Notes: generated by a model from the sequence alone, not told the origin. A stretch of 64,000 nt of DNA from Gordonia rubripertincta (GCF_038024875.1 NZ_CP136136.1:4588001-4652000), one strand, 5' to 3'; positions 10,101 through 20,230 are shown, counted from the first letter of the stretch. Translations and numbers: made by a program.

Positions 10101-11966
10101 CTCGTTGTAGTCGTCGACTTCTGCTGCGGCGACCCAGATCCGACGGAACGCCTCCGTGAAGCGCTCCTCGAGGTCGTCGGCATGGTCGAGGTCCACCGAC
10201 ATCCCGGCGGCGAGTTGCACGATGAACTCGTAGGCCCAGCAGACGGTGTCGTCGGATCGCCGGATCTCGTACGGATGCTCTTCGAGAACGTCGAGGCCTA
10301 GACTGTGCAGCACCGGCAGGACGTCGGTGAGGGTCGCCGATTCCCCACACAGGTAGAGGGTGAACCGCCAGCGGTGGCGGTCGCCCGGCCCGCGCTCCTC
10401 GGTGGCGTCGAGTGTCACCGCGAGCGCGCCCGGTTCGAGGGAGACGACGTGGATCAGGTCCTCGAGGGCGTCCTGGGGTTTGCGGATCTCCTTGTAGTCG
10501 TCGGAGAGTGAGGGTAGTTGTCGCAGAAGGAGCTCCGGACCGCTGGAAGACGGCCCGAACCGGTCGCCGAGGGTCGCGGCGAGTTCCCGGACACGTTCGT
10601 CCCAGCCACGGATCGCCGCCGCGAGAGCCGCCTGCATCCGGGCATGCGCGGGCGACCCGGTGTCCACCGATCCCAGTTCGGATGCGGCGCCCGGTTCGAT
10701 ACAGACCAGCACCTGGAGGAGGGCGAGCGGCATCTCGCTCACACGAGCCGTGTATTCGAGTGCGCTGCCGTGCAATTCGTCCATGAGGGCACGTTCGAGG
10801 GCGAGTCGACTCTGGGTGTTGTAGCGATCCCGCGGTAGGTAGATGAGGGCGACCGCGGTTTTGCCGTCGACGTTGGTCCGCACGAACAGCCGCAGCGAGC
10901 GGGTCGCGACCGCGTCGAGCATCTCGGTGACGCGACGGGCGAGCTCGTCGGTGGTGGAGGCGAACATCTCCACCACCGGATAGTTCTGCAACAGCTCGAT
11001 CATGGACTGCCCAGCGAAGGAGTCCTCGTCGACACCTGCCCGCGCGAGCACATCGTGCACCTTGGTACGCAGGACCGGGACGTCGAGCACGGTCTGGTGC
11101 AGACCGGAGGAGGTCAGCGTGCCGAGGAACCGGTGCTCACCGTCGTAGTTGCCGTGCGAATCGAAGGCCGGGACCTGCAGCAGCACAGGGAAATTCGACC
11201 GTTGGATGCCAGTGGCGACGAAGATCCGACTCGCTCGTGGGAGCAGTGGCCGCGTGGTCACCGACGGGAAGTCCCGGTTGATGGAGTCGGTGCGCCAGAC
11301 ACCGAGCCGCTCGTCGCCGTCCCCGGCGCCGTCGGTGCCCACCCGGGTGTAGCCGAGGGGGTGGAAATGGTTCCCGGCGAACCATTCGAGGAGTTTGGCG
11401 TACTCGTAGCGGTCGGTGTTGCGGATGCCGGTGGACTCGCGCACCGGTGCCACCGACAGGTCGGCGGCACAGGATGTCATCCGCGACCGCATCCGGGCGG
11501 CGTCGTGGTCGACGTCGCCCACCCGGAACACGACCTCGAGGAGGTCCGATCGGAGCACATCCGGGTCGACGCCGGGATGTCCGGCGAGCCCGCCGACGAA
11601 GATCCAGGACTCCCAGACGGCGCCGGGCCCGTCATCGATCGCCTCGAGCCGGCCGTCGGTGTCGCGTTGCACCGGCATGACCGGATGGTCCATGCGGTCG
11701 ATGGAGAGGTCGTGTGCCTCGACGGTCGCCAGCACCGCCTCCACGAGCATCGGCATGTCGTCGTTGACGACGACGATCTCGACCGCGCCGCCCTCGTCCA
11801 CGGCGACCTCGACCAGTGCCTGGCCGGGGTCGCGCCGGGTCGCGACGTCAAGGTGACGCACCACCTGCTCGGCGGCGCTGTCCGCCCCGGAGCCTTCGGC
11901 CCGGGACTTGAAGTAGTGGTTCACCGCGTCCGGCACGAGTGAGGTCACATCGCCGATGCTAGTCAC
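7200..11966 (-). CDS. gdh: NAD-specific glutamate dehydrogenase, large (180-kDa) class
   Basis: At 1588 residues this matches the large GDH class (M. tuberculosis Rv2476c), which oxidatively deaminates glutamate to 2-oxoglutarate with NAD+. A long N-terminal regulatory region (about 1-690, ACT-like segments) precedes the catalytic core. The core shows GVHLRFGAVARGGLRWSDR and KAQAVKNAVIVPLGAKGGF (catalytic Lys), and VGIGDMSGDVFGNGML in the NAD-binding domain. A helical C-terminal domain closes the protein. The start is GTG 11966. In mycobacteria the activity is controlled by GarA and PknG; nothing here shows that directly. It is 21 nt from the ettA stop on the same strand, so probably cotranscribed with ettA. 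Confidence 0.96.
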   Translation of the reverse strand: MTSIGDVTSLVPDAVNHYFKSRAEGSGADSAAEQVVRHLDVATRRDPGQALVEVAVDEGGAVEIVVVNDDMPMLVEAVLATVEAHDLSIDRMDHPVMPVQRDTDGRLEAIDDGPGAVWESWIFVGGLAGHPGVDPDVLRSDLLEVVFRVGDVDHDAARMRSRMTSCAADLSVAPVRESTGIRNTDRYEYAKLLEWFAGNHFHPLGYTRVGTDGAGDGDERLGVWRTDSINRDFPSVTTRPLLPRASRIFVATGIQRSNFPVLLQVPAFDSHGNYDGEHRFLGTLTSSGLHQTVLDVPVLRTKVHDVLARAGVDEDSFAGQSMIELLQNYPVVEMFASTTDELARRVTEMLDAVATRSLRLFVRTNVDGKTAVALIYLPRDRYNTQSRLALERALMDELHGSALEYTARVSEMPLALLQVLVCIEPGAASELGSVDTGSPAHARMQAALAAAIRGWDERVRELAATLGDRFGPSSSGPELLLRQLPSLSDDYKEIRKPQDALEDLIHVVSLEPGALAVTLDATEERGPGDRHRWRFTLYLCGESATLTDVLPVLHSLGLDVLEEHPYEIRRSDDTVCWAYEFIVQLAAGMSVDLDHADDLEERFTEAFRRIWVAAAEVDDYNELIIRCGLDWRSAAMLRAYGQYLRQCGFSYSTAHVANVLGCHPQITRGLVDLFVASFDPVAADLDRRERVSEQLRADIGTVLSLDADRVVSAFAAVMTATSRTNYFVTDTTGEGFREHRPVISFKLRPREIPQTPEPRPLHEIFVYSPRVEGVHLRFGAVARGGLRWSDRKEDFRTEILGLVKAQAVKNAVIVPLGAKGGFVVKRPPAPTGDAATDRDAQRAEGIACYRQFISGLLDITDNIDRSTGEVIPARGVVRLDSDDTYLVVAADKGTAAFSDIANEMSQSYGFWLGDAFASGGSAGYDHKAMGITARGAWESVKRHFREMGVDTQTQDFTVVGIGDMSGDVFGNGMLLSEHIRLVAAFDHRHIFVDPDPVADRSFTERRRLFELPRSSWADYDTDLIGVGGGVWSRDRKSIPVSAEMAAALGIDEGVDELSPPELIRAILLAPVDLLWNGGIGTYVKASTESHGDVGDKSNDAIRVDGDQVRAKVIGEGGNLGVTERGRIEFDLAGGRINTDALDNSAGVDCSDHEVNIKILLDSAVSGGALDPGDRNPLLESMTDDVADLVLADNISQNSELGFCRTFELTRVEVHARMLDQLSRERGIDLRLEALPQARELRKRFEGELHRGLTSPEFATLMAHVKLEAKSDLLASDLPDNDVFAPRVARYFPQALRETYGEQINSHRLRRQIVTTTLVNDVIDHAGMTHLFRLSEGAGCTTEEGVRAYVVSNRIFGMGEVFESIRHAPAPAEVVDGMMLYARRLLFRASRWLLAFRPQPLALAAEITRYSDRITRLSASVDGWLGESSAKDIADRVRVYVDEGVPDDLARTVAVSLHRFCLLDIIDAAEISDRDPEEVGDLYFAVMEHFGLEELLTAVSNLDYGDRWHALARLAVRDDMHGALRALTLKILEVSEPDESSDEKIAEWESSQSNRLSRLRTVLDEIEETGTLDLATLSVAARQLRSVIR

Positions 11967-11986
11967 CCGTGCCGGACGGGCCGGTA

Positions 11987-13660
<1,674 letters not shown>

Positions 13661-13952
13661 GTGAAAACTCCTTCGGACCTGCTCGATGCGGGTAGATGTC
13701 AGCAATTTGAGATGCTCTGGCGCACGCACGGTCGGTGCGCATACATAGGCCCCAGCCTAGTGGTCGGCCCCGGCGGGCCCGTCGCCCGGTGACCCGCTCC
13801 GCCCGGACCGGGCCGCGCATTTGGCCGGATGCCGGGCGCGACGCACGGTTTGTCGCGAGAATGGTTCGCGTCGGCGTGGGCCGACGACGGGTGTGTGAGT
13901 TGTGGCGCCGGGCGAGCACAAGTGCGGCGCCGGGGTGAGCGATGGGAGTGTC

Positions 13953-14945
13953 ATGCGCTCGGTTGGTAGGTGGACGGTGCTGACGGTGGTCGTGGGCGTG
14001 ATCGTCACGTCGATGGGTGCCGTCGGCGCCTGTGCGGCCGAGCCCCGGCAGTGTCCTCCGACCATCTCGCCGCTGTACGGTCCGGCAGGCTCATGTCTGC
14101 GGTTCGGCATCACGACGCCGAGCGGCCCGCTCGAGCCCGCGGAGGTCGCCGGCGTCACCGCGCTGACCGGGGTCTCTCCGACCATCAACATGTTCTTCGA
14201 GGACTTCACCGCCATCCCGCCGATCGCGGCGCTGAACGCGGTGATCGGCGCAGGGGCCGAGCCGATCGTCACCTGGGAGCCCTGGCGGCATGTCGGCGAC
14301 GGCACCTACGATCGTGCCGCGTTCTCGATGTCCTCGATCGTTGCCGGAACGCACGACGACTACCTGTACCGCTGGGCCGACGAGCTCGTCGCCTGGGGTT
14401 CGACCGTATATCTGAGGTTCGCCCACGAACCCAACGGCGACTGGTACCCGTGGAGTCCCGCGGGTGGGACGCCACCCGAGCTGTACGTCGCGGCGTGGCG
14501 CCACGTCCACGACCTTTTCGCGTCGAAGAACGCGGTGAACGTGAAGTGGGTGTGGGCGCCGAATGTGCCCATCTCCGACGCTCCCCTGTCCCGCTGGTAC
14601 CCCGGCGCCGACTACGTCGATGTCCTCGGCGTCGACGGCTACAACTGGGGCTCGGTACCCGGCCACCGATGGACGTCGCCGAACGACCTCTTCGGGCCCT
14701 CTCTCGACCAGCTGCGCGAACTCGCGCCCGACAAACCGATCCTCGTCACCGAGGTCGGTTGCGCCGAGGCCGGCGGTTCGAAGGCCGACTGGATCGCAGA
14801 TCTCGTCGACTACCTCGACGAAGCCGACGGGGTCACGGGTTTCGTCTGGTTCGACCACGACAAGGAAGCGGACTGGGGTCTGACCAGCTCGCCGGAGGCG
14901 GGCCAGGCAATGGCACGCGCACTGGAGGAAGTGGGATTGCGGTGA
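13953..14945 (+). CDS. Secreted GH26-like glycoside hydrolase (possible lipoprotein)
   Basis: The 330-residue protein starts at ATG 13953 (GGGAG 5 nt upstream). It has a signal peptide of about 28 residues ending in AVGAC, which could be a lipobox. The mature part resembles family 26 beta-mannanases/endoglucanases. RFAHEPNGDWYPW contains the probable acid/base Glu159, and LVTEVGCAE the probable nucleophile Glu267. WEPWRH, WVWAPN and VDVLGVDGYNWG are typical barrel strands. It is the first gene of the exopolysaccharide-type operon and ends 13 nt before the phosphatase gene. By analogy with the BcsZ or GlxA role beside cellulose synthases, it probably trims or releases the polymer outside the membrane. 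Linkage specificity is unknown. A GTG at 13935 is an alternative start. Confidence 0.8.
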   Translation: MRSVGRWTVLTVVVGVIVTSMGAVGACAAEPRQCPPTISPLYGPAGSCLRFGITTPSGPLEPAEVAGVTALTGVSPTINMFFEDFTAIPPIAALNAVIGAGAEPIVTWEPWRHVGDGTYDRAAFSMSSIVAGTHDDYLYRWADELVAWGSTVYLRFAHEPNGDWYPWSPAGGTPPELYVAAWRHVHDLFASKNAVNVKWVWAPNVPISDAPLSRWYPGADYVDVLGVDGYNWGSVPGHRWTSPNDLFGPSLDQLRELAPDKPILVTEVGCAEAGGSKADWIADLVDYLDEADGVTGFVWFDHDKEADWGLTSSPEAGQAMARALEEVGLR

Positions 14946-14958
14946 AGGGAATCGAGCG

Positions 14959-16230
14959 GTGACGGGGGTCGAGGCGGACAGTCCGGGTCAGGTCGCGGTG
15001 GACGAGACACACGCGCGGATCGATCCCGACGTCGAAGAAGCGCGTCTGCGGTCGATGCAGCAGCTCAACCTGCTCGACTCCGAGCCCGAGGACCGGTTTG
15101 CGCAGATCACCCGCATGGCCAAGGCGGTGTTCGGTGTACCGATGTCGACGGTGTCTCTCCTCGATCGGGATCGGCAATGGTTCAAGGCGGTCGACGGCAT
15201 CGAACTGCAGAACCAGCCACGCGAGCAGACCGTGTGCCAGGTGACGGTCGCGCGGGCCTACACGCGCCCTGCCGACCCGGCGCTCGTCATCGAGGACGTC
15301 TCGACGATCCCGTTCTTCGCCGAGATACCCCAGATCAGCGGGGAGGGCGGAATCCGTTTCTACGCCGGGTATCCGTTGTACGGTCCGGGCGGTCACCCGG
15401 TGGGCACCTTCTGCGTCTACGACACCCGGCCCCGGCAGCTGACCGCCGACCAGTTGGCCGCGTTCCGCGAGCTGGCGGCCTGGGCGCAACGCGAGATCGA
15501 GAACTCCGACGATCTCGAACGCGCCGCGAAGGTGCAACGTCAGTTGCTCCCCCCACCGCTCGGTATCGTGCCCGGCTACTCCATCGAGACGATGTGCCTC
15601 CCCGCGTTCGCCGTGGGCGGCGACTTCTACGACCACTACCCCTGCAACGACGGACTCGTGTTCACCGTCGCCGACGTCATGGGCAAAGGTCTGGGAGCGG
15701 CGATCCTCACCGCGACCGTGCGGTCGGCGATGCGGGCCGCCACACGGGCTTTCGACGCCACGTGCGGTGAGAGCGCAGACCACGACCTCGGCGAGGTCGT
15801 GGGCACCGTCGCCGGGCAGCTCGCCGAGGACTTCGCGGGCACCGAGACCTTCGCGACGCTGTTCCACGCCCGGCTGCGGACCCGAGACGGTCACGTCGAC
15901 TACGTCGACGGTGGCCACGGCCTGGCCACCGTCCGTCGTGCCGACGGCCACTGCACCGTCCTGCGCGGTAGCGGACTCCCGATCGGCATCCTGCCGGAGG
16001 ACACCTGGCGTTCGGCCGCAGTCGATCTCGGCCCCGGCGACATGCTCGTGATCGCCTCGGACGGTCTCCTCGACCTCGTCGCCGGCGGGGACGCGTTCGA
16101 ACTACTCCGAATGCTCTCCGGCACAAGCACTCCTGCTGCGGTCCGAACAAAGGTCGAGGAAATGGTGGCCAGTACCCCTCCTGTCGACGACGTCACCCTC
16201 GTCGCGATCCGACGGGACGAGGCCGGATGA
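14959..16230 (+). CDS. GAF-domain PP2C/SpoIIE-type serine phosphatase
   Basis: This 423-residue soluble protein has a GAF domain (about residues 35-180) and a PPM/SpoIIE phosphatase domain (about 200-423). The GAF region resembles those that start LNLLDSEPEDRFAQITRMA. Metal-binding residues are visible in VGGDFYDHY (Asp222, Asp225), VADVMGKGLGAA, ASDGLLDL and DDVTLVAIR. Such enzymes dephosphorylate STAS anti-anti-sigma proteins in RsbU-type partner switches. A STAS protein is encoded two genes downstream, so it is the obvious substrate. The start GTG 14959 has AAGGGA upstream. Its stop overlaps the GT2 start (ATGA, 16227-16230). The input to the GAF domain is unknown. Confidence 0.9.
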   Translation: MTGVEADSPGQVAVDETHARIDPDVEEARLRSMQQLNLLDSEPEDRFAQITRMAKAVFGVPMSTVSLLDRDRQWFKAVDGIELQNQPREQTVCQVTVARAYTRPADPALVIEDVSTIPFFAEIPQISGEGGIRFYAGYPLYGPGGHPVGTFCVYDTRPRQLTADQLAAFRELAAWAQREIENSDDLERAAKVQRQLLPPPLGIVPGYSIETMCLPAFAVGGDFYDHYPCNDGLVFTVADVMGKGLGAAILTATVRSAMRAATRAFDATCGESADHDLGEVVGTVAGQLAEDFAGTETFATLFHARLRTRDGHVDYVDGGHGLATVRRADGHCTVLRGSGLPIGILPEDTWRSAAVDLGPGDMLVIASDGLLDLVAGGDAFELLRMLSGTSTPAAVRTKVEEMVASTPPVDDVTLVAIRRDEAG

Positions 16231-18269
16231 GCGAGAGCATCGAGGAGGCCGCCCTCGCAAGGACCGCCCCGTCGCCGTGGTTGCGGCTGCTCATCGTCAC
16301 GGCCGCCGTGCTCGGCCTCAACTACATCGTGTGGCGCTGGCTGGCATCGGTGAACTGGGAGGCGTGGTGGATCGCCGTCCCGCTGGTCGTCGCCGAGACC
16401 TACAGCCTCATCGACTCGCTGCTGTTCGGGCTCACCATGTGGAAGCTGCAGCACCGGCCCGACCCTCCGCCGCCGCCCGCGGGCGCGACGGTCGACGTCT
16501 TCATCACCACCTACAACGAGCCGGTCGACCTCGTGATGAAGACCGCTCTCGCCGCCAAGGCCATCACCTACCCGCACACCACCTGGATTCTCGACGACGG
16601 TGACCGCGCCGAACTCGCGGAGGCCGCGCACGAGGTCGGCATCGGTTACCTCACCCGGTCGTCGAACTGGCTGGACAAACCACGACATGCGAAGGCGGGC
16701 AATCTGAACAACGCGCTCATGCAGACCGAGGGTGAGTTCATCCTCATCCTCGACGCCGATCAGGTCCCCGAACCGCAGATCCTCGACCGCACGCTCGGCT
16801 ACTTCCACGACGAGAAGATGGCCCTGGTCCAGACGCCGCAGTACTTCGTCAACGTACCGCCGTCGGACCCGCTGGGATCGCAGGCACCGCTCTTCTACGG
16901 ACCGATCCAGCAGGGAAAAGACGGTTGGAACGCGGCCTTCTTCTGCGGCTCCAACGCCGTGCTGCGGCGGGAAGCGTTGATGCAGCTCGGGATCACGCAA
17001 TACGTCACCGCCGTCGAGGACGGCGTCGACCGTGCCCTGCGCACCGCACGGACCGTGCTCCGCAAGACCAGACGCCGCGTCCGCGACAACGCTCCGGCAC
17101 TCGCCGCGCTCGACCGGGTGGCTGCCGCGGTCAAGGAGGCGCGGGCACAGCTGAAGAACCGGGAACCGCTGGCCGACATCACCTACCGATTCCAGGCTCG
17201 GGTCGACGAGGCCGCCCGCGGACTCGTCGACGCCGACGTCGAGGCGATGCGTGCCGACCTCGAGGCGATCGAGGCCCTCACCGAGTTCGGCGAACAGGAA
17301 ACCGGTGCCGGATCGCTCGACTTCGACGCTCTGGCGGTTCTGGCCGAGCGCGAATGGTCCCCGCTCGGCGCCATCGAATCGATCCGTGCCCTCGTCGCCG
17401 CGGTCGACGTCGGCAGATCCGATGAGGCGCAACCGATGTTGCCCCTCGCGACGATCTCGGTCACCGAGGACATGGCCACCTGTATGCGGCTGCATGCCCT
17501 GGGATGGAACTCCGCCTACCATCATGAGAACCTCGCCTACGGACTGGCTCCCGAGGACCTGAAAACGATGCTCACCCAACGCCTTCGGTGGGCTCAGGGC
17601 ACCATCCAGGTGATGCTGCGAGAGAACCCGCTGGTCCAGAAGGGGCTGACCGTCGCCCAGCGACTCATGTACTGGGCGACGATGTGGAGCTACCTGGCCG
17701 GCTTCGCGGCGATCGCCTACATCGCCGCCCCGGTGGTGTACCTCGTACTGGGAGTTCTCCCCGTCCAGGCCTACAGCTGGGACTTCTTCCTCCGCCTCAT
17801 CCCGTTCCTGGTGATTAACCAGGTGCTGTTCCTCGTGGTGGCCAGAGGCACCCCGACCTGGCGCGGGCAGCAGTACAGTCTCGCGCTGTTCCCGGTCTGG
17901 ATCCGGGCCTGCACCACGGCGTTCCGCAACGTCTACCTGAACCGACCTCTGGGATTCGCGGTCACGCCGAAGACGAAACAGTCCCAGGACGCGTTGCCGT
18001 GGCATCTCGTCCGGCCTCAGCTCGCGGCGATGGTCCTCCTCGTCGTGGCGTCGCTGATCGGCATCGTGCAGTTGTGGCGGGGCGCTATCTCCGTTCTGGG
18101 CGTGGGGGTCAACCTGTTCTGGGTACTGTTCGATCTGGTGATCCTCAGCGTCGTCATCATGGCGGTCCGCTACCGCGGTCACGACGAGACCACCGCGGTC
18201 GAAACCACCACTGACGGCACCACCGCGAACGACTCCTCCGCCGGCAGCTCCACAGACGAAAGGCAATGA
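16227..18269 (+). CDS. Cellulose-synthase-like GT2 glycosyltransferase with helical insert, no PilZ
   Basis: This 680-residue processive membrane glycosyltransferase has two N-terminal membrane helices (about 17-36 and 47-68), a cytosolic GT-A domain and about five C-terminal helices. Catalytic motifs are LDDGD (Asp123/124), DAD (176-178), FFCGSN (238), TED (413-415) and QRLRW (451-455), as in BcsA. About 145 residues rich in Arg, Glu and Ala (roughly 262-405) sit between FFCG and TED, where BcsA has only some 25; this helical insert is unusual. The C-terminus ends in a Thr/Ser-rich tail with no PilZ domain, so direct c-di-GMP control is not expected. The polymer (beta-glucan or other) cannot be told. 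The gene is translationally coupled on both sides. Confidence 0.9.
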   Translation: MSESIEEAALARTAPSPWLRLLIVTAAVLGLNYIVWRWLASVNWEAWWIAVPLVVAETYSLIDSLLFGLTMWKLQHRPDPPPPPAGATVDVFITTYNEPVDLVMKTALAAKAITYPHTTWILDDGDRAELAEAAHEVGIGYLTRSSNWLDKPRHAKAGNLNNALMQTEGEFILILDADQVPEPQILDRTLGYFHDEKMALVQTPQYFVNVPPSDPLGSQAPLFYGPIQQGKDGWNAAFFCGSNAVLRREALMQLGITQYVTAVEDGVDRALRTARTVLRKTRRRVRDNAPALAALDRVAAAVKEARAQLKNREPLADITYRFQARVDEAARGLVDADVEAMRADLEAIEALTEFGEQETGAGSLDFDALAVLAEREWSPLGAIESIRALVAAVDVGRSDEAQPMLPLATISVTEDMATCMRLHALGWNSAYHHENLAYGLAPEDLKTMLTQRLRWAQGTIQVMLRENPLVQKGLTVAQRLMYWATMWSYLAGFAAIAYIAAPVVYLVLGVLPVQAYSWDFFLRLIPFLVINQVLFLVVARGTPTWRGQQYSLALFPVWIRACTTAFRNVYLNRPLGFAVTPKTKQSQDALPWHLVRPQLAAMVLLVVASLIGIVQLWRGAISVLGVGVNLFWVLFDLVILSVVIMAVRYRGHDETTAVETTTDGTTANDSSAGSSTDERQ

Positions 18270-18622
18270 TGACGACCTTCGCGACCCGCGCCGTGAACGG
18301 CGACGCCGTGGCGATCACCCCCGCGGGCCGGCTCAACATGGTGGCGGCCCCCAAACTGCGCGATCAGCTGCACGAGCTCGTCGGCGCCGGGTCGTCCCGG
18401 ATCGTCGTCGACCTGTCCGGCACCGACTTCATCGACTCGTCCGGTCTCGGCGCGCTCGTCTCCGGGCTGAAGGTCGCACGGCAGGCGGGTGGGGATCTAC
18501 GGATCGCCGCTCCCACCGAGCAGGTCGTCACCGTTCTGGAGCTGACCAATCTCAATCGGGTTCTGCGCGTGCACGAGTCCGCGGACTCCGCGTTCGGCCC
18601 CGCCTCGGAGACCGTCGAATGA
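18266..18622 (+). CDS. STAS-domain anti-anti-sigma factor-like protein
   Basis: The 118-residue protein is a single STAS domain of the SpoIIAA/RsbV type. It contains GRLNMVAAPKLRDQL and VVDLSGTDFIDSSGLGALVSGLK, where the serine of DSSG is the usual phosphorylation site. It overlaps the GT2 stop (ATGA at 18266-18269; ATG 18269 is a second choice). It is followed by the HATPase gene after 19 nt. In partner switches the unphosphorylated STAS protein binds the HATPase kinase and frees that kinase's target. No sigma factor is encoded in the operon, so the target may be the synthase itself or a sigma factor elsewhere. Confidence 0.9.
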   Translation: MMTTFATRAVNGDAVAITPAGRLNMVAAPKLRDQLHELVGAGSSRIVVDLSGTDFIDSSGLGALVSGLKVARQAGGDLRIAAPTEQVVTVLELTNLNRVLRVHESADSAFGPASETVE

Positions 18623-18641
18623 GATCCGCCGGATCACCGTC

Positions 18642-19055
18642 ATGACCGAGCACACGGGGACACGCGCTCTCGAGGAGATCACGTCCGACGACACCCTCGA
18701 GCACGTCCACGCGCTGCTCGCGGATCTGTTGCGTGCCTGTCCCGTCGACGTCATGGACGCCATGCAGTTCGAGCTCGCCCTGGCCGAGATCGGCGCGAAC
18801 ATCATCGAGCACGCCCGGGACGGGAGCACCGTGCACCTCCGCCTCGAGGTCGAGGTGACAGCGGACCGGATCGAGGCACGCTACCGCGATGACGGTCATC
18901 CGGCGCGCGTCGACCTCGACGCGGTGAGCCTGCCCGAAGATGTCGCCGAACGGGGACGCGGACTGGCCATCGCCGTCAAGGTCCTCGACGAGTTGTCCTA
19001 CCGGCGCGCCGACGGGCGAAACCACTGGCGACTGGTCCGCAACCGGACGGCGTGA
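18642..19055 (+). CDS. HATPase anti-sigma factor-like serine kinase (RsbW/SpoIIAB type)
   Basis: This 137-residue protein is a stand-alone GHKL/HATPase domain. The N box ELALAEIGANIIEHA, G1 box RYRDDGHP and G2-like ERGRGLAIAVKVLD are present; there is no histidine phospho-acceptor domain. The family phosphorylates STAS proteins and sequesters sigma factors or other partners. It is the last gene of the five-gene unit and ends 3 nt before the convergent ssb-like gene. Together with the GAF-SpoIIE and STAS products it makes a complete phosphatase/antagonist/kinase module. Confidence 0.88.
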   Translation: MTEHTGTRALEEITSDDTLEHVHALLADLLRACPVDVMDAMQFELALAEIGANIIEHARDGSTVHLRLEVEVTADRIEARYRDDGHPARVDLDAVSLPEDVAERGRGLAIAVKVLDELSYRRADGRNHWRLVRNRTA

Positions 19056-19058
19056 AAC

Positions 19059-19493
19059 TCACGCAGCCGTCTGGGTTTCCGCCTTCTCCGCGGCGGCGAC
19101 CGGCAAGGCGGCCGCGATGTCTCGCTCCGACGACGGCGTGCCCCGGTAGGTGACGATGCAGCGACTCAGGTCGAGTCCCACGGCGACGGCGGTCATCTCG
19201 AGGTCGGAGCGGCGCGAGCCGTCGGCCGTCGGATACTCGTTGGTCTTGATCTGACCGTGCGCCATGACGGGCCGCCCCTTCGCGATGGCGAGGCCGACGC
19301 CGGCGAGGAGTCGGCGCCAGCAGCTCACCGTCAGATACAGCGTCGGGCCGTCCACCCACTCCCCGCTGCGCTTGTCGATGCGGCGCGAGGTGCAGGCCAC
19401 GCGGAACGAGATCACGTCCTCGCCGGTGGTGGTCTGGCGCCGGCGGGGCTCGGACACAACGGTTCCGATGACGGTCGTGTACGTCTCAAACAT
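19059..19493 (-). CDS. Single-stranded DNA-binding protein paralogue
   Basis: The 144-residue protein has one OB fold of the SSB family. It starts MFETYTTVIGTVVSEPRRRQ and contains VISFRVACTSRRID, LYLTVSCWRRLL and HGQIKTNEYPTADGSRRSDLEM. Unlike the essential SSB it lacks the acidic DDDIPF-type C-terminal tip and ends in AETQTAA. It is therefore probably the accessory SsbB-type protein found in M. tuberculosis as Rv2478c, right after the EttA gene. Here the five-gene polysaccharide unit separates it from ettA. It is convergent with that operon. Confidence 0.88.
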   Translation of the reverse strand: MFETYTTVIGTVVSEPRRRQTTTGEDVISFRVACTSRRIDKRSGEWVDGPTLYLTVSCWRRLLAGVGLAIAKGRPVMAHGQIKTNEYPTADGSRRSDLEMTAVAVGLDLSRCIVTYRGTPSSERDIAAALPVAAAEKAETQTAA

Positions 19494-19651
19494 GGTCGTC
19501 TCCTACTGGTGTCGGCCACGGGAAGTGTGGCCGCATCAGCATCTCCCCCGGCCTGCGTCCGAGACGGGGACCCGATCGGGTTGTGGAGAACTCTCCGGCG
19601 TTTACCCACAGATCGCCGGTACCTCTGGCGTAACGCCCATAGGATCGCGGC

Positions 19652-20230
19652 ATGCGAATGCGAGTGTTCCTGGTGGGTCTGATCGCGGCGACCGCGATGC
19701 TGGTCGCGCCACCCCTGTCCACGGCGGCCCCGGCCCCTGCCTTGACGGGCCTGACCGACGCGATCGCCGGTCGCCTCGCACTGGCCGACACGGTGGCCGC
19801 GTCGAAGTGGGCATCCGGTGCACCCATCGACGATCCCGCGCGTGAACAGGTCGTTCTCGGCACCGTGTCGCAGCTGGCTCTCGCCCGAAACCTCGACCCC
19901 GCCTACGTACGCAACGTGTTCCGCGATCAGATCGAGGCGAGCAAGACGGTGCAGCGTGGGCTGTTCGCGCGGTGGGGGTTGCCCGGGCAGACCGCTCCGC
20001 CCGCGACACCGGATCTCGGCCCGGTCCGCGCAGCGATCAACGAGTTCAACGTGGCGATCGTCGACGAACTCGCGGACTCCCGCGACGTCGTAACGACTTT
20101 GAGCTGCCCGCCGGAGCTGGCCGTGGCGAGTTCTCAGTCCGCTACAGCTGCCCGTTTCGACCCGCTGCACGTCGCCGCCCTGGTCCAGGCCGGTGCATCC
20201 GTCTGCGCGGTCTCGACGGGATCGAGTTGA
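19652..20230 (+). CDS. Secreted chorismate mutase, AroQ gamma class
   Basis: The 192-residue protein has a Sec signal peptide (residues 1 to about 26, cleavage near STAAPAPA). The helical domain resembles exported M. tuberculosis chorismate mutase (Rv1885c). RLALADTVAASKWASGAPIDDPAREQVVL contributes the first active-site helix, including Arg and Lys. FRDQIEASKTVQRGLF is the second helix. Two cysteines (SCPPEL and ASVCAV) match the disulfide in the mycobacterial enzyme. It converts chorismate to prephenate outside the cytoplasm; the reason for export is unsettled. It stands alone, with ATG 19652. Confidence 0.9.
   Translation: MRMRVFLVGLIAATAMLVAPPLSTAAPAPALTGLTDAIAGRLALADTVAASKWASGAPIDDPAREQVVLGTVSQLALARNLDPAYVRNVFRDQIEASKTVQRGLFARWGLPGQTAPPATPDLGPVRAAINEFNVAIVDELADSRDVVTTLSCPPELAVASSQSATAARFDPLHVAALVQAGASVCAVSTGSS

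Noticed and set aside
13661..13952. Operator or promoter palindromes between ettA and the GH26 gene
   Set aside because: Only short (5-bp) repeats such as CGCGA/TCGCG are present; nothing better than chance in GC-rich DNA.
15900..18266. A 788-residue open frame antisense to the GT2 and phosphatase genes
   Set aside because: It has no recognisable domain and is explained by GC-rich third positions of the real genes. Other long antisense frames (1103-2482, 27278-29272, 57252-59360, 22812-24782) were rejected for the same reason.
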